A DNA stretch of 64,000 nucleotides from Oscheius onirici (lineage: Eukaryota > Nematoda > Chromadorea > Rhabditida > Rhabditidae), in NCBI GenBank assembly GCA_932521025.1, contig OW051471.1:3596001-3660000 (forward strand), in the 5' to 3' direction. Below are positions 10,501 to 20,678 of this stretch, piece by piece. Each line of letters begins with the position of its first letter. Within the stretch, counting starts at the first letter, position 1. Made by a program: the position numbers and the translations under genes. Under the pieces are notes generated by a model. The model was given only the letters and a program-made list of their open reading frames with translations, did not search any database and was not told the origin of the DNA.

Positions 10501-12843
10501 CATGGCTTCCTTTTCCATGTTCAGGGTCCTCTGATTCTGTTTCTGCTCATCCAGCTTCGAGTAGAACTCGTCGATAGCCTCGCTGAAAGACGGAAACTCC
10601 TTGTATAGACCCGTCGCCATTTGGGCAAAGAGGAATGGATGGAATTCCTATAATTTTGTATTTAGGACAATTAAAGAAGTCAGATTACCTGATAGCTCTC
10701 GAATTTGTCGCCATCAGCTCGAGATTCCTCCCTGTACGTGATGAATCCCTGGCACAGCGAGCCGCGAATCTGCTTGTAAACATGGAATCCTTTTGCCAGA
10801 GCCGTGTGGATTTTAGCGACATCTTCAGCGCCAGTTGTGACGTGAACTTGAATCTGAGCAGAATGCCATGTATTTTACAACTGTGCTCGTCTCAAAACAT
10901 CATATCAGGGCGCGCCAAAAGTCTTTGTAATTAGATCTACAGCTACCCTTCAAATTGATCGGATCGGTCTGGGATTGTTCCTGGGGGTAATCGACCTCGA
11001 AAAAAATATTGAGAGCTTTTGGGACAGTTTGGATTTTGGGATCAAGGGTTACGGTAGCTTTAAAAATCGGCCAAAAAACGTATTTTCGCGATAACTTTTT
11101 GGTGTTAGGAGATACAAAAAAAGTGGTCAACTACACAAAAAATTCGGCTCATCTTTCATTTTTTGAAAAACGTATTTTACTCTTTTGCGCAAAAAGTTAT
11201 TCGACTTTCAAATTTTCGCATTTTTGGTGTAGTAGGTTTGTGAAATTTTGTAAAATATTAGCTCGATTGGATCGATATTTTTCTCAAAAAATCAAATTCA
11301 AGGTCAAAAAAATCACCATGAGGGGGAGTACATGGTGCAAATTTAGGAATCAAAATCGTTCCACAGCCTTTATTTCAAAACATACGGAGCTAATATTTTA
11401 CATAGGTGCTATTTAGCCCAGTAAAATGCTACTGTTAAAAAACAAAAAGATTTCCTCTCAGCGGACTCGAACCCGGGTCGTTCCAGCGTGAAATTTCACA
11501 AACCCACTACACCAAAAATGCGAAAATTTGAAAGTCGAATAACTTTCTGCGCGAAAGAGTAAAATACGTTTTTCAAAAAAAGAAAGATGCGTCTCGATGA
11601 GCCGAATTTTTTGTAGTTGACCATTTTTTTGTATCTCCTAACACCAAAAAGTTATTGCGAAAATACGTTTTTTGGCCGTTTTTAAAAGCTACCGTAACCC
11701 TTGATCCCAAAATCCAAACTGTCCCTAAGCTCTCAATATTTTTTTTTCGAGGTCGATTACCCCCAGGAACAATCCCGGACCGATCCGATCAATTTGAAGG
11801 GTAGCTGTAGAACTAATTACAAAGACTTTTGACGCGCCCTAATATTCCAGAACAGTACTTGCGTAGTTGTTACATAAATGCGTAGTTGTTACATAAATGA
11901 TTTCTCTCGATTTCTTTGGCTATATCTGACATAGGCAAATATTGTTTACTAGAAGTTTTTCAGAACGAAAACCGGTTGAAAACTGACTATTGAAAGCATG
12001 ACTCTTCATTTTGATGTACTGCACGATAAAAGCTAACCTTTTCCAATGAGCATATTTGAATCAATCGAAATCTGTCAGGAACCAACTTACCAGAGCATTA
12101 TGAGGAATTCCTTGAATGGAGAGCGCGTGGTCGATCAGCGGACCTCCCAGCTGGGTCAACGGCGAAAGTACTCTTCTCAGATTCTCGCCTTTTTTGGCAT
12201 TTGCCAGTGCGGCGGCAATAACCTCCTCAGACGGAAGAGTGTCCTCTTGTCGGACCATTTCAACTGGATACTTCTGTTTTACGGACAGCTTGACGTCCGT
12301 GTCCTTGTCCGTTCGAGGACGCAGAATGTTCAAAATAACGTAGTCGTGGTCGGTTAGAAGAATGTTTCCTCTAAAAAAGGTTTACTATTTTCGATAAAAT
12401 TGTCCGAACCTGTCATAAAGCTCAACGATTACATGAACAGCTCTGTCCTCATCTCCAAATCGCATATCGACGACTCGATCCACGCCCAATTGAGATATAT
12501 CTTCCAGTCTAGACTTTCCATTATTTTGAAATGCCAAAAAACGCCTACCTTTTCTGCTTGACATGTTTCCTCATCTTCATGCTGAAAGACGAAGGAAATT
12601 GCGCTTTTGGCCAGTCAATGTTAGTCTTCTGGATCCGCATTCCCGACTCGAACAAAATAACTGCCTTCTCTTCGGGTCTAAAAGTTATTTTAACACAAAA
12701 GTAATAGGAAATACTCACTTTTGCAGTCGAATAAGGTATGTTTTTGAGTTAATGTCGTAGATGTTGTTGACCCTCATCCCGACAAGTGGCTTCATGTCGT
12801 GAATTACCGCCATCAGGTCTATTGTGGTGAAGCGATTCTTCAT
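7548..12843 (-). CDS. NEMF: NEMF/Rqc2 ribosome quality-control factor
   Basis: Binds stalled 60S ribosomes, recruits Listerin and adds C-terminal Ala/Thr tails. The N-terminus at 12843 is diagnostic for NFACT-N ([29 protein letters not shown]). Next come NFACT-N and coiled-coil exons (about 12700-10250). The NFACT-R domain lies at about 9790-9140, with [20 protein letters not shown] and [15 protein letters not shown] long acidic/Lys-rich region (about 8770-7950) holds [15 protein letters not shown], as in other NEMF proteins. The C-terminal domain has [19 protein letters not shown] and [12 protein letters not shown]. Introns are mostly about 45 nt. One, at about 12090-10863, holds a 938-bp fold-back element. 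A CACAG acceptor lies 20 nt before the ATG. The gene follows SelK on the same strand, so co-transcription is possible. Confidence 0.93.
10905..11842. mobile_element. Long fold-back element A (938 bp) in a NEMF intron
   Basis: Two arms of about 345 bp (10905-11248 and 11491-11842) are near-perfect inverted copies. They begin TCAGGGCGCGCCAAAAGTC and end GACTTTTGACGCGCCCTAA. TA flanks both ends (10903-10904 and 11843-11844), suggesting a TA target duplication as in Tc1/mariner-type insertions. The roughly 240-bp centre contains a tRNA-like segment (minus strand: CCCGGGTTCGAGTCCGCTGA) and is shared with element B at 50282. It encodes no transposase. Confidence 0.75.
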
Positions 12844-13102
12844 GTTGGTCGGGAAAAGTGGATTCTGTGAAATTAGAGAGGAGTTTTCGGAAGTCCGGAC
12901 AAGGAAGAAATAGGGCGCGATTACGGGCGAACTGTGTTGAAATCGGCTATTGCACAACTTCGACGCTCTAAAACACGCACAAGATATAACCAGAAATGGG
13001 ACTAGAGAAGAATGCAACACAACGAAGGAGGATTTAAATTTTATTTCTATCACACAAGTTGAAAGGATGGTAGGACAAGGCAATACAATTTGAACAATGA
13101 GC

Positions 13103-13165
13103 ACACAAAATCGGCGATAGGCGTTGCAGTGCAATTTAGCCGTCACGCGTCACAAGGTTTTGTGC
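13103..13165 (-). promoter_or_regulatory. Candidate SECIS element in the SelK 3' UTR
   Basis: Read on the minus strand: a lower helix CACAAAA/TTTTGTG; then GTGA (13153-13150) opposite GAT (13112-13110), giving the T-T, G-A and A-G non-Watson-Crick core of a SECIS. An AAA (13137-13135) lies 12 nt after GTGA, and 22 nt separate it from the GA. A short TTG/CAA helix just above the AAA would make this a form-2 SECIS. These spacings fit the known consensus. The middle helix is imperfect (bulges needed). The element starts about 80 nt after the UGA in the spliced message. Found by eye, not by a folding program. Confidence 0.55.
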
Positions 13166-13225
13166 CCAGTTGTTTTTGAGAAGTCGCCGAGATGGACTCT
13201 CACTGTCTGGACGCGATCCAGACAT

Positions 13226-13843
13226 TTACCTGAATTTCGCGATTTTCATTTGCAAGAAAAACAACGAACCTGGCTCATCCGCCACCGGCCATCGGAGGAC
13301 AGGACATTCCGCTCGATTGAGGCAGACGACCGATTTGTCGACGGAAAGTTCCAGGTCCTCCCGGACCACCACTTCCTGGCCAACGGCCACCGCCGCCTCC
13401 ACCTCCACGTCTCAAATGGTCCCGATTGTCGTTGGCATCGGCTTGGGAAGAGTCAAGGCCGAGAAGAGACTTGAAACTGAAAGATAAGTGCATGCAACGA
13501 GAAAAATAGGACCTACAAGAGTATGAAGACGGAGAAGAAGTTGAAGATGGCTGCCAAAATGGAGAAGTTTTTGTCCACAACGTTTCCACCTGAGAATTGT
13601 TTTGACAGCGGTTTTTAATTTCTTTTTTTTGAAAGAGAATATTATTTGTTACCGACAATTTGAAGAAGTCACCTTTTTATTTTATTTTTAACAAACATTG
13701 ACAAAAATAGCTTTGTCTGGGTTCAAAGACAACTTTTTGGCAAGAATTTGGGCAGAATTGCTCTGTCTCACTCGTTTTGAACGCTTTGCTGTTTTCTGAG
13801 ACGAAGGACAAGAAAACCACTCACTTTTATCGACGTAGACCAT
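13226..13843 (-). CDS. SELENOK: Selenoprotein K with in-frame UGA (Sec98)
   Basis: Small single-pass ER membrane protein; in mammals SelK works with p97/Derlin in ERAD and with a palmitoyltransferase. Exons: 13843-13825, 13589-13517, 13476-13270 and 13229-13226. The product is 100 residues: MVYVDKSGNVVDKN (family MVYI...GQVLD), one hydrophobic segment (FSILAAIFNFFSVFILFF), a Gly-rich tail, and FRRQIGRLP...PPMAGGG-U-AR. UGA is at 13277-13275. A 40-nt intron (13269-13230, GTTCGT...TTCAG) splits the Arg codon after it and brings in TAA at once. Sec is thus third from the end, as in human SelK (GGUGR). The alternative is that UGA is a plain stop giving 97 residues. An acceptor lies about 30 nt before the ATG, and AATAAA is at about 13040. 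Confidence 0.85.
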
Positions 13844-14523
13844 TTTTCTGGTGTTGGTGGCGTCGTTTAGCACATCTGGAACAATAAAAGTTATAATTTA
13901 TGTAGAAAAAAAGAAAACAATGACAACGAAAAGAAAATGAAAGTGGAACCAGCCAGCTGTTCAATTGCGCGGCTGCGTGTAAACGCAGTGCAGTTTTTTT
14001 TGCTTTGCCCTCAATTATTCGGTCCTTTTGTTTTTTCCCCCTTCATTTTCTTCTTTTTAGCGTCAATTTGTTCATTCACACCGAGTAGGCAGCCAAGTGA
14101 ATTCACAATTGTTTCAATCATTCATGACACCCAGCTTCAGTTCTTTGACTCTTTCTCAAAAGCTCGATTTCACCTCCTTTTTTTGTCTCTCACAATATTT
14201 TGCTCTCATGACGCGATAAATCTGATGAAAACGAGAAACATGAAGCGAATAGGATAAAATCAATCAGAAGAGTCTTCGTAAGAGCGATAAACGATCTCCG
14301 CGTGGAAAAGTCTGCCCAAATCGGCTAAAAGCGACGTGTTACAAATTTCGGTTCAGTTTGAAATATGCTCCTGTTTTCGTGTACTCTTGTCAATGTGCTT
14401 TTCTTACTTGTCACAATTCTACATGCTCCTTTTTCAGGTCAATCCGACGTTCAGCAAGCTTCCATAGACTGAAATTGAACATTCTTAGCCCCGACTAGAC
14501 TCTGCTGACTTTTCTTCACAAAT
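13844..14523. other. Divergent intergenic region between SelK and BET1
   Basis: About 680 bp between head-to-head genes, so both promoters probably lie here. Pyrimidine-rich stretches are seen, but no TATA box or other named site can be supported. The motif TTAGCCCCGACT at about 14484 also occurs upstream of the STAR gene (about 5742). Confidence 0.4.
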
Positions 14524-15008
14524 ATGGCTGCTTACAGGGGTGGGCGAGGTATTTTTTGGGTCTTTGTTAACTCCTAGAATCAAATTTGATTAACTTTCAA
14601 ACAATCCTGATCCAAAACTGCCTGTATTTCCAGTTTCAGGCTCCGATTACACGTACATGGAACGTCAAAACGATGATCAAGTCAGTCTGCTGTCCAACAA
14701 AGTGAAATTACTAAAAAATGTAAGCTTTTTGTTTTGCTTTCAGTCCATAAAAAAGTTTAGGTAGCTGTAGACATGGGGGACGAGGTCCGAAAACAGAATG
14801 CATACCTCGATGGCATGGGAGATGATTTCAATGCCAATACCGGTCTTCTCGGCGGGGTCATGAACAAATTGGGCAGCGTGAGCAAAGCTGGAGGTTAGTT
14901 TTTCTTCTTATTCAATAAAATAGCCGTTTCTCAGGCCACAAGATGCTGTTCTATCTCATCGGTTTCTGTCTATTCGTCTTTTTCGTTATCTACTTGCTCG
15001 CGAAATGA
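14524..15008 (+). CDS. BET1: BET1-like ER-Golgi Qc-SNARE
   Basis: Vesicle SNARE of ER-to-Golgi transport. Exons: 14524-14548, 14640-14719, 14761-14893 and 14935-15008; all phases agree. The product is about 104 residues, close to the family length of 110-120. Seen: a short N-terminus (MAAYRGGRGSDYTYMERQND), a SNARE motif with the family run MGDDFNANTGLLGGVMNKLG, and a C-terminal anchor (MLFYLIGFCLFVFFVIYLLAK) ending at the stop, as expected of a tail-anchored SNARE. An acceptor (TTCTTAG) lies 38 nt before the start. MMAB begins 220 nt after the stop on the same strand, so this may be the first gene of an operon. Confidence 0.9.
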
Positions 15009-15228
15009 GAATCGTTAGAAAGTGGTCGTCAGTTGTGATATCTGTGTGTACTGTCTTATTATTGTCTTAAATATGCGAGAATGAGACATTTCTATATTTG
15101 TATGAAACTAATCGACATCTTCTAGTTCTTCGCAGTTACCGTTAGCACGGATTGATACCACTGTATTTCAACCGGGTCTAAAGCTGATACTGTTTAACAC
15201 AAAAACAAAAGTTAATTGCAGTCATAAT

Positions 15229-16467
15229 ATGGTGGTCACACGGTTGTTAGCAGCAGTACGAACTACCCAAAGAAGCTTTAATTTGTCAGCAGTTCAAGCT
15301 GTCGGATTCAAACAAGGTTTGTAGGTTTTTATCTCCTCAGATCGATTTCCAAAAATAGGTTGTATCAACAGAACCTGAAGTCCGAAACTTTCTGTAACTA
15401 GCTTGAAACTCAACGCGGCTTTTTCTTTTCCGGTGGGTAGGCTAAACTAGAATACTCGTGGTATCCTTTTTCCAATTTGGCAATGAAGAACAGTGTGCTC
15501 AGTAAACATAATAATAAAATACGTTTTTCAACCGGTCCTTCTTCTCTTTACCCGTTTGAAGACAGTCATTTGGTTATCTAGAGGAAACAGCTATAAACGT
15601 AGACCTCTTTAGCAAGGCACACAAATTCATCTTTTTACTGGAAATATCTAATAACACATTTCTCAAGATTTATTTCAGGACGTGGAACAGGAGACAGCGG
15701 GCAGTCGTCTCTATTCAACAACGAGCGTCGTTGGAAGGATGATCTTGCCTTTCAGGCAGTAGGAGCAACGGATGAATTAGCCTCACTTCTAGGGTTAGTT
15801 CCTTTTCTTTCAAAAATCGATTTCAGACTGTGCGGTGAAAAAGCGAAACAAGACGGCTTGGAAGATGTCGTGGAGCTGTTAACCCGTCTCCAATGCTGCC
15901 TCCAGGACGTCATGGCTCATTTTGCCACTCCGCCGGACAAATCGTCAAAAAAGAAGCAGGAAATTACGAAAATTGACGTTGAGATGGTCGACTGGGTCCA
16001 TGCGGAGATTGACAGATTCGGCGATCAGCTGCCGCCATTGCGACAGTTTATTCTCTCCGTAGGTTTTTATTTTTGTATCAAAAAACTTTATTTTAGGGCG
16101 GTGGAGAAACTTCTGCTACTCTACAATACGCGAGAGCCGTTTGTAGACGAACAGAACGAACGGTTGCCCCGCTGCTAAGAGAACAACTCGTCGATTCGCA
16201 GTCTTTAAAGTTTTTGAACAGGTTTGTTTCATAATTCCATTACGTCTTTGTCTCTTCAACCGTCCCATTTCTGAACAAAATACGAAAAAAAAAAGATCCA
16301 ACTCCACTACTTTTCATAGACAAAACATTTTCAGAACCAGTGATCTTCTCTTCGTCCTTGGCCGTTACTCCTGTATGAAGAAAGGAAACGACGAGCTGAC
16401 TTATCTACGCCCGAAAGAATTTACTTCACAGCGATGGATTCGCAAAAAGTTGGACCCAAAGACCTAA
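15229..16467 (+). CDS. MMAB: ATP:cob(I)alamin adenosyltransferase
   Basis: Mitochondrial enzyme that moves adenosyl from ATP to cob(I)alamin, making the cofactor of methylmalonyl-CoA mutase. Seen over six short exons: a basic, Ser/Ala-rich N-terminus (MVVTRLLAAVRTTQRSF) suitable for mitochondrial import, the P-loop-like RGTGDSGQSSLFNNERR, DDLAFQAVGATDEL, LTRLQCCLQDVMAHFATP, LPPLRQFILSGGGETSATL, ARAVCRRTERTVAPL, and RTSDLLFVLGRYSCMKKGN near the end. These cover the conserved blocks of PduO-type transferases; Arg-Arg-x-Glu-Arg is the active-site helix. A TTGCAG acceptor lies 7 nt before the ATG. It sits 220 nt after BET1 and 128 nt before NAE1. Confidence 0.92.
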
Positions 16468-16595
16468 TCATTTCGCCCATACATATTTACAAATTTGCTT
16501 GTATAAAAATTCCATCCATTTCTTTTTTTACTCTCCATGTTTGTCATTGCTTACCTTACTCAGATGACGTTTATCAGTAAAAAGTATGTTTTAGA

Positions 16596-19279
16596 ATGAA
16601 AGAAGTTCGTTACGACCGTCAGATCCGGCTCTGGGGAGAGCATGGCCAAAACAGTATCGAGTCGACCTCGGTCTGTGTGCTGGGATCGTCTGCTCTAGGT
16701 AATTTTATTACTTTTAGAATAAAAACAAGTTTCAGCCACTGAAATTGGGAAGAATCTCGTTCTTGCCGGTGTTCATCGAATCTGCCTAGTCGACGACTCG
16801 GTCGTTCGGCAGCCCGACCTCGGACAGAACTTTTTCCTCACTGAAGACGATTTGGGCAAATCGCGAGCCGAGTGCGCCATCATACATTTGAGAGTAGGTT
16901 TTTGTTGAGCGTTTTGTTCTGGACACGATGAAATTTGTAGTAATCTCTAGCAGTAATCACAAACTGATTTGTGCCTTTGCAGCCTTTATTTTTCTGATCA
17001 CAAAGTGATTTGTGACTTTGTTCTCACACTCAACGTGGCAAAAAGAAGTCAGCCTTCTAAACAAGTTACAAAATCAACTATGTCGACTGGGATCACAACA
17101 CAGTTTCAAATAATTAATCACAAAATGGGCTTGTCTTTTCGCGGATCACAGTGTGCTTTGTGCCGTTCTTTCTGCCAAGCTACTAATCACAATCTGTGCC
17201 GGACAGTTCGTAATGTGATTTTTTTGTGATCGTGTGTTTTGGTATTTTACAACAATCAACCACAGACACCACAGCTTTTTAATAGTTTAGATTGAGAAGT
17301 TTTCTACATCTAAACACCCCTACTTTTAAGGAACTGAACCCGTCGGTCGAGTGCGAGGCCTGGACATGTTCCCAGGAAGAGCTCTGTGACTACAGCCAGC
17401 TGCCTCGCCTCTGCAAATTCTCCGTCGTCGTCGCCGCCAATCCGGCCATACAGAAAGGCGATAATATTACGGACTTTGCCGAAAATCTCTACAACCACGG
17501 AATTCCCTTTGTTTACGCTAGGTTTGTCCCAATTTTTAGGTATAAAACGATCTAAATGTAGAGTCTGCGGCCTACTCGGAACGATCCGCATATCCGTGAA
17601 GGAGCATTTCATCATCGACAACCACGAGGAGAATCCGAAGCCTGATCTGCGTCTGGATAAGCCGTTTCCGTCACTTTTGAAGATGGTCGAAGAGTCGAAA
17701 GATGTCATGGAAATGACGAGCGAGGGGCTGAAACATACTCCCTACATCTTTCTCTATTTCAAAGCTCTCAACGTATATAGAAATGTGCGTTTTTAAGCCT
17801 TTTCTTCACAAAAATAGAAGTGTAGATTGTAAACGATTCGACTGCCTTTCCTCTAAGCCACAGCGACCGCAAGAACTTTATCGGCTGTCTCTGGAATCTG
17901 CGACGTCCTGACGACAAAGGAGCCATCGATTCGGAAAATTTTGACGAAGCCAAAGCCGTGGCGCTGAGAAGTGTCCAGCCGACGACGATTCCCAACCCCG
18001 TGATGGACATCTTGAAGGATCCGAAATGCGCGGATGAAAAGGAAAAAGAGCCCTTTTGGCTGCTTTGCTACGGACTCAGGCGTTTTGTAGAACGACACGA
18101 GGTTCTCCCGTTGAGCGGAGCTCTTCCCGACATGACCAGCGATACTCAGCGGTACGTTTTTGTTCAATTTGGGAACTCATCAAACGCTCAACCAAAATGT
18201 CCATTTAACTGTGTCTTGGCTGAGTATCCAAACTGTATCAACTAAATTGTTACCTTCTTATTTGGAGAAACTTTCTTTGACTGACTTCCTACATAAATCA
18301 TCTGCAGATACACCGGTCTGGTCAAGATATTCAATGAGAAAGCTCAACAAGACGCTCTCGAAGTCCTCGACTACATTCGAGAGGCCGAAACACAGCGAGG
18401 TTACTCCTTTTCTTTAATTTTTGGAATCATACCAAAATTTAGATATTCCCGAGACGGTCAGCGAGGTAGAATGCTTCCAATTTTGCAAAAAGTCTGCCCA
18501 TATTCGGCTGCAGCGAGGAACGCTGCTACGTGGAGCTGACACACTCAAGGTTTGTCCGAAAAAACCCCCTAAATGAAACTGCCCATTTTATCCACTTCTC
18601 GAGGAAATTATGCGTCAGGACGAGGATGCGAAATCACCACCACCGGCAACTTGGCTTCTTCTTCTCAACGCCAGCCTTCGGTTCGGCCTTCAGAAACTCA
18701 GGTTTTAGGCCCTTTCCGCAGCATGAGCTATACCAGAAACGAGTTTGTATAGATGCAGGGCTGGCTTTTGACTTTCATTTTGTTAAAAAATACGAATGAT
18801 TCGAGTTCAGATTCCCCGGCGAATGTCAGAGGATGCCGAACGATTTGGATTTGCTGAAACAACGAGTCACGTGGCTAATTGAGGAGAATTCAGTCAGTCT
18901 TATTCATTTTTACTTAACGAATTGCTCGGAAAGAGCGTATATAAAAGATTTTTCGTCAGTTTGAACAACTTTTAGATTATAGTCGTGCACTCTACTTTCA
19001 GGACCAAATTCTTCTTTTTCAGGCAATTGTCGAAGAAGTAATGAGCAAAATTCCTGAATCAGCATTTCAAGAGATTCTCCGCTTCGCCAACAGCGAGCCT
19101 CACGTCATTTCTAGTCTCATCGGAGGTTTGTTTACCTTTGTTTTCTACTAAAAAGAGCTAAAAATTTAGGAATAACTGCCCAGGAAGTGATCAAACTGGC
19201 CACGAAGCAATACGTCCCTCTGGACACGACCTTCCTATACGACGGCTACACTCAAAACAGCGCCACTTTCAAGCTCTAA
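16596..19279 (+). CDS. NAE1: NEDD8-activating enzyme E1 regulatory subunit
   Basis: APPBP1/ULA-1; pairs with UBA3 to activate NEDD8 for cullin modification. The N-terminus RYDRQIRLWGEHGQNSIES and the Rossmann segment LGSSALATEIGKNLVLAGV are typical, followed by DLGQNFFLTEDDLGKSRAE. Later exons have GLLGTIRISVKEHFIIDNHE, HTPYIFLYFKAL and, at the end, HVISSLIGGITAQEVIKL with VPLDTTFLYDG. Like other NAE1 proteins it has no catalytic Cys region of its own. The ATG is 1 nt after a GTTTTAG acceptor, 128 nt after the MMAB stop, a spacing typical of nematode operons. One intron (about 16895-17330) is enlarged by repeated ATCACAAA/TTTGTGAT segments. Confidence 0.92.
16940..17235. repeat. Small palindromic insertion in a NAE1 intron
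   Basis: Repeated and inverted copies of AATCACAAA..TGATTTGTG occur at about 16950-17015, 17090-17160 and 17185-17233, inside an intron of about 435 nt where neighbours are about 45 nt. This suggests a decayed MITE. No direct flanking repeat could be fixed. Confidence 0.4.
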
Positions 19280-20678
19280 TCTCCGAGTGATTCTCCTCTC
19301 TACGGTTCTATTTTCCCGCTTATCCTTTACCGGTTTTGTAAATTTCCAATGGCAGCAAAAAGTGACATTTCCATCTAGCTGTTTTCTTGTAGATTTCATT
19401 GACGTTGATATTATTGTGTCAGGAAAATATGTAACGTGGCTGGTTTGCTCTCTTTTTTATCGGATTGACGTCTAGCTCAACTTTTCGTCCGAATTTCAAT
19501 TGCTACCAGCTAGTTCAAAGATAAGACAACAATTAAAATGGGGAGCTAGCTTTGGAAAGTCACAAACTTTGCGAATAAGTTTTCTTCCAACAAAAAAACC
19601 TAAAACTACATATAAGTTTACTGAACGTGAAGCCATTTGGAGCTGAGACTAAAACGACTGACTAGAAGATGTTTAGACTTGGATAAAACTTTTGCAAAAA
19701 GAAAGCATTAACAGTCAGGGTTTTCCAAAAGACAGAAACATAAACCATTCCTCGTCTCTGTCGCTCTTCCACCTCTCCTTTCTTCTAGTTTTCTCCCACG
19801 ATTCCTGAAGATTCAAACAGTACGATCTTTAGGAGATTTTCGTCTTTCTGTAGTCCTTGTGACTCAAAACAGCCACTTTCAAGCCGTGTGTATCCTCAGA
19901 GTGATTCTTTCTCTATGTACTAATTTCGCTAACCTTCTTTTCATTGGATTACACAGAAATGAGCCAAATTCCTTTTTCCTGAACACTGGTTGGAGAAAAC
20001 AATCCGTTTGCGTGTAAATTCGCTCCGTCCAATCGGCGCCAATTGCCTGCATTTGAAATCGTATTTTCGAGAGAAAACATTTTCCTTTTGCCGTTTCTAA
20101 AACTTTTTTCCAATTTGGTTTATATATGAAAACGAGAGGATGGAGAACCCCAGCCAAATGTTTAGGAAAAGCGTCTACCTTGAACGTATGAACCATTTTT
20201 TCGCTGTCCAGCTGTGAATTCTTTGTTTTCTAGCCGGACTTTTCTTTGTGCTTGCTCGAAAGAGCAATACGACCAAACTGACAAACATCACCTGCATTTG
20301 CCAACTTTTCACCGAATTTGCTTTAGCCTCATCTATAGTCAAGTGAGAAGAAAACAAAGTCGATTATTTCATGTATCGATGCTATGTGTCATATGTATCG
20401 CCCATATTTGCAAGCACAAGTTGTCAAAAATCATGCAGGAGCCAGAATTTTTGGCTTCTGTATTTTAGGTCTATTTTGAAGGAGTTCATCGTGTTTGCTT
20501 TTGCTTAAAAAAGTAAAACATTTCCTGGGAACAGAATAAGCTTGTGGTAATAGTTTGGGGTTCAGCTCTTCTCTCAAGGTTGCCAAACTCTTGCTCATGA
20601 CATTTCCTCCTATTCGTTGATGTCTTTCTGTACGTTCTTTCGCTTTCTTCCTCCTCATTTCATATTTTTTTTTTCAGA
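19280..20678. other. NAE1-POLA2 intergenic region with a short duplication
   Basis: A degenerate copy of the NAE1 3' end (ACTCAAAACAG..CCACTTTCAAGC, then GAGTGATTCT) recurs at about 19862-19905, some 610 bp after the original at 19249. Two minus-strand frames (20196-19879 with a Lys-rich product, and 20658-20431) look weakly coding but show no motif or clear splice join. I do not call a gene. Confidence 0.35.

Noticed and set aside
11461-11500. tRNA-like GGGTTCGAGTCC as a tRNA gene
   Set aside because: Lies in the repeated core of fold-back elements A and B; no cloverleaf could be drawn.
13275-13277. UGA read as the normal stop of a 97-residue protein
   Set aside because: The residues after it (A-R-stop, via a standard small intron) reproduce the SelK C-terminus, and a SECIS-like element follows. 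Kept as the alternative, not the preferred model.
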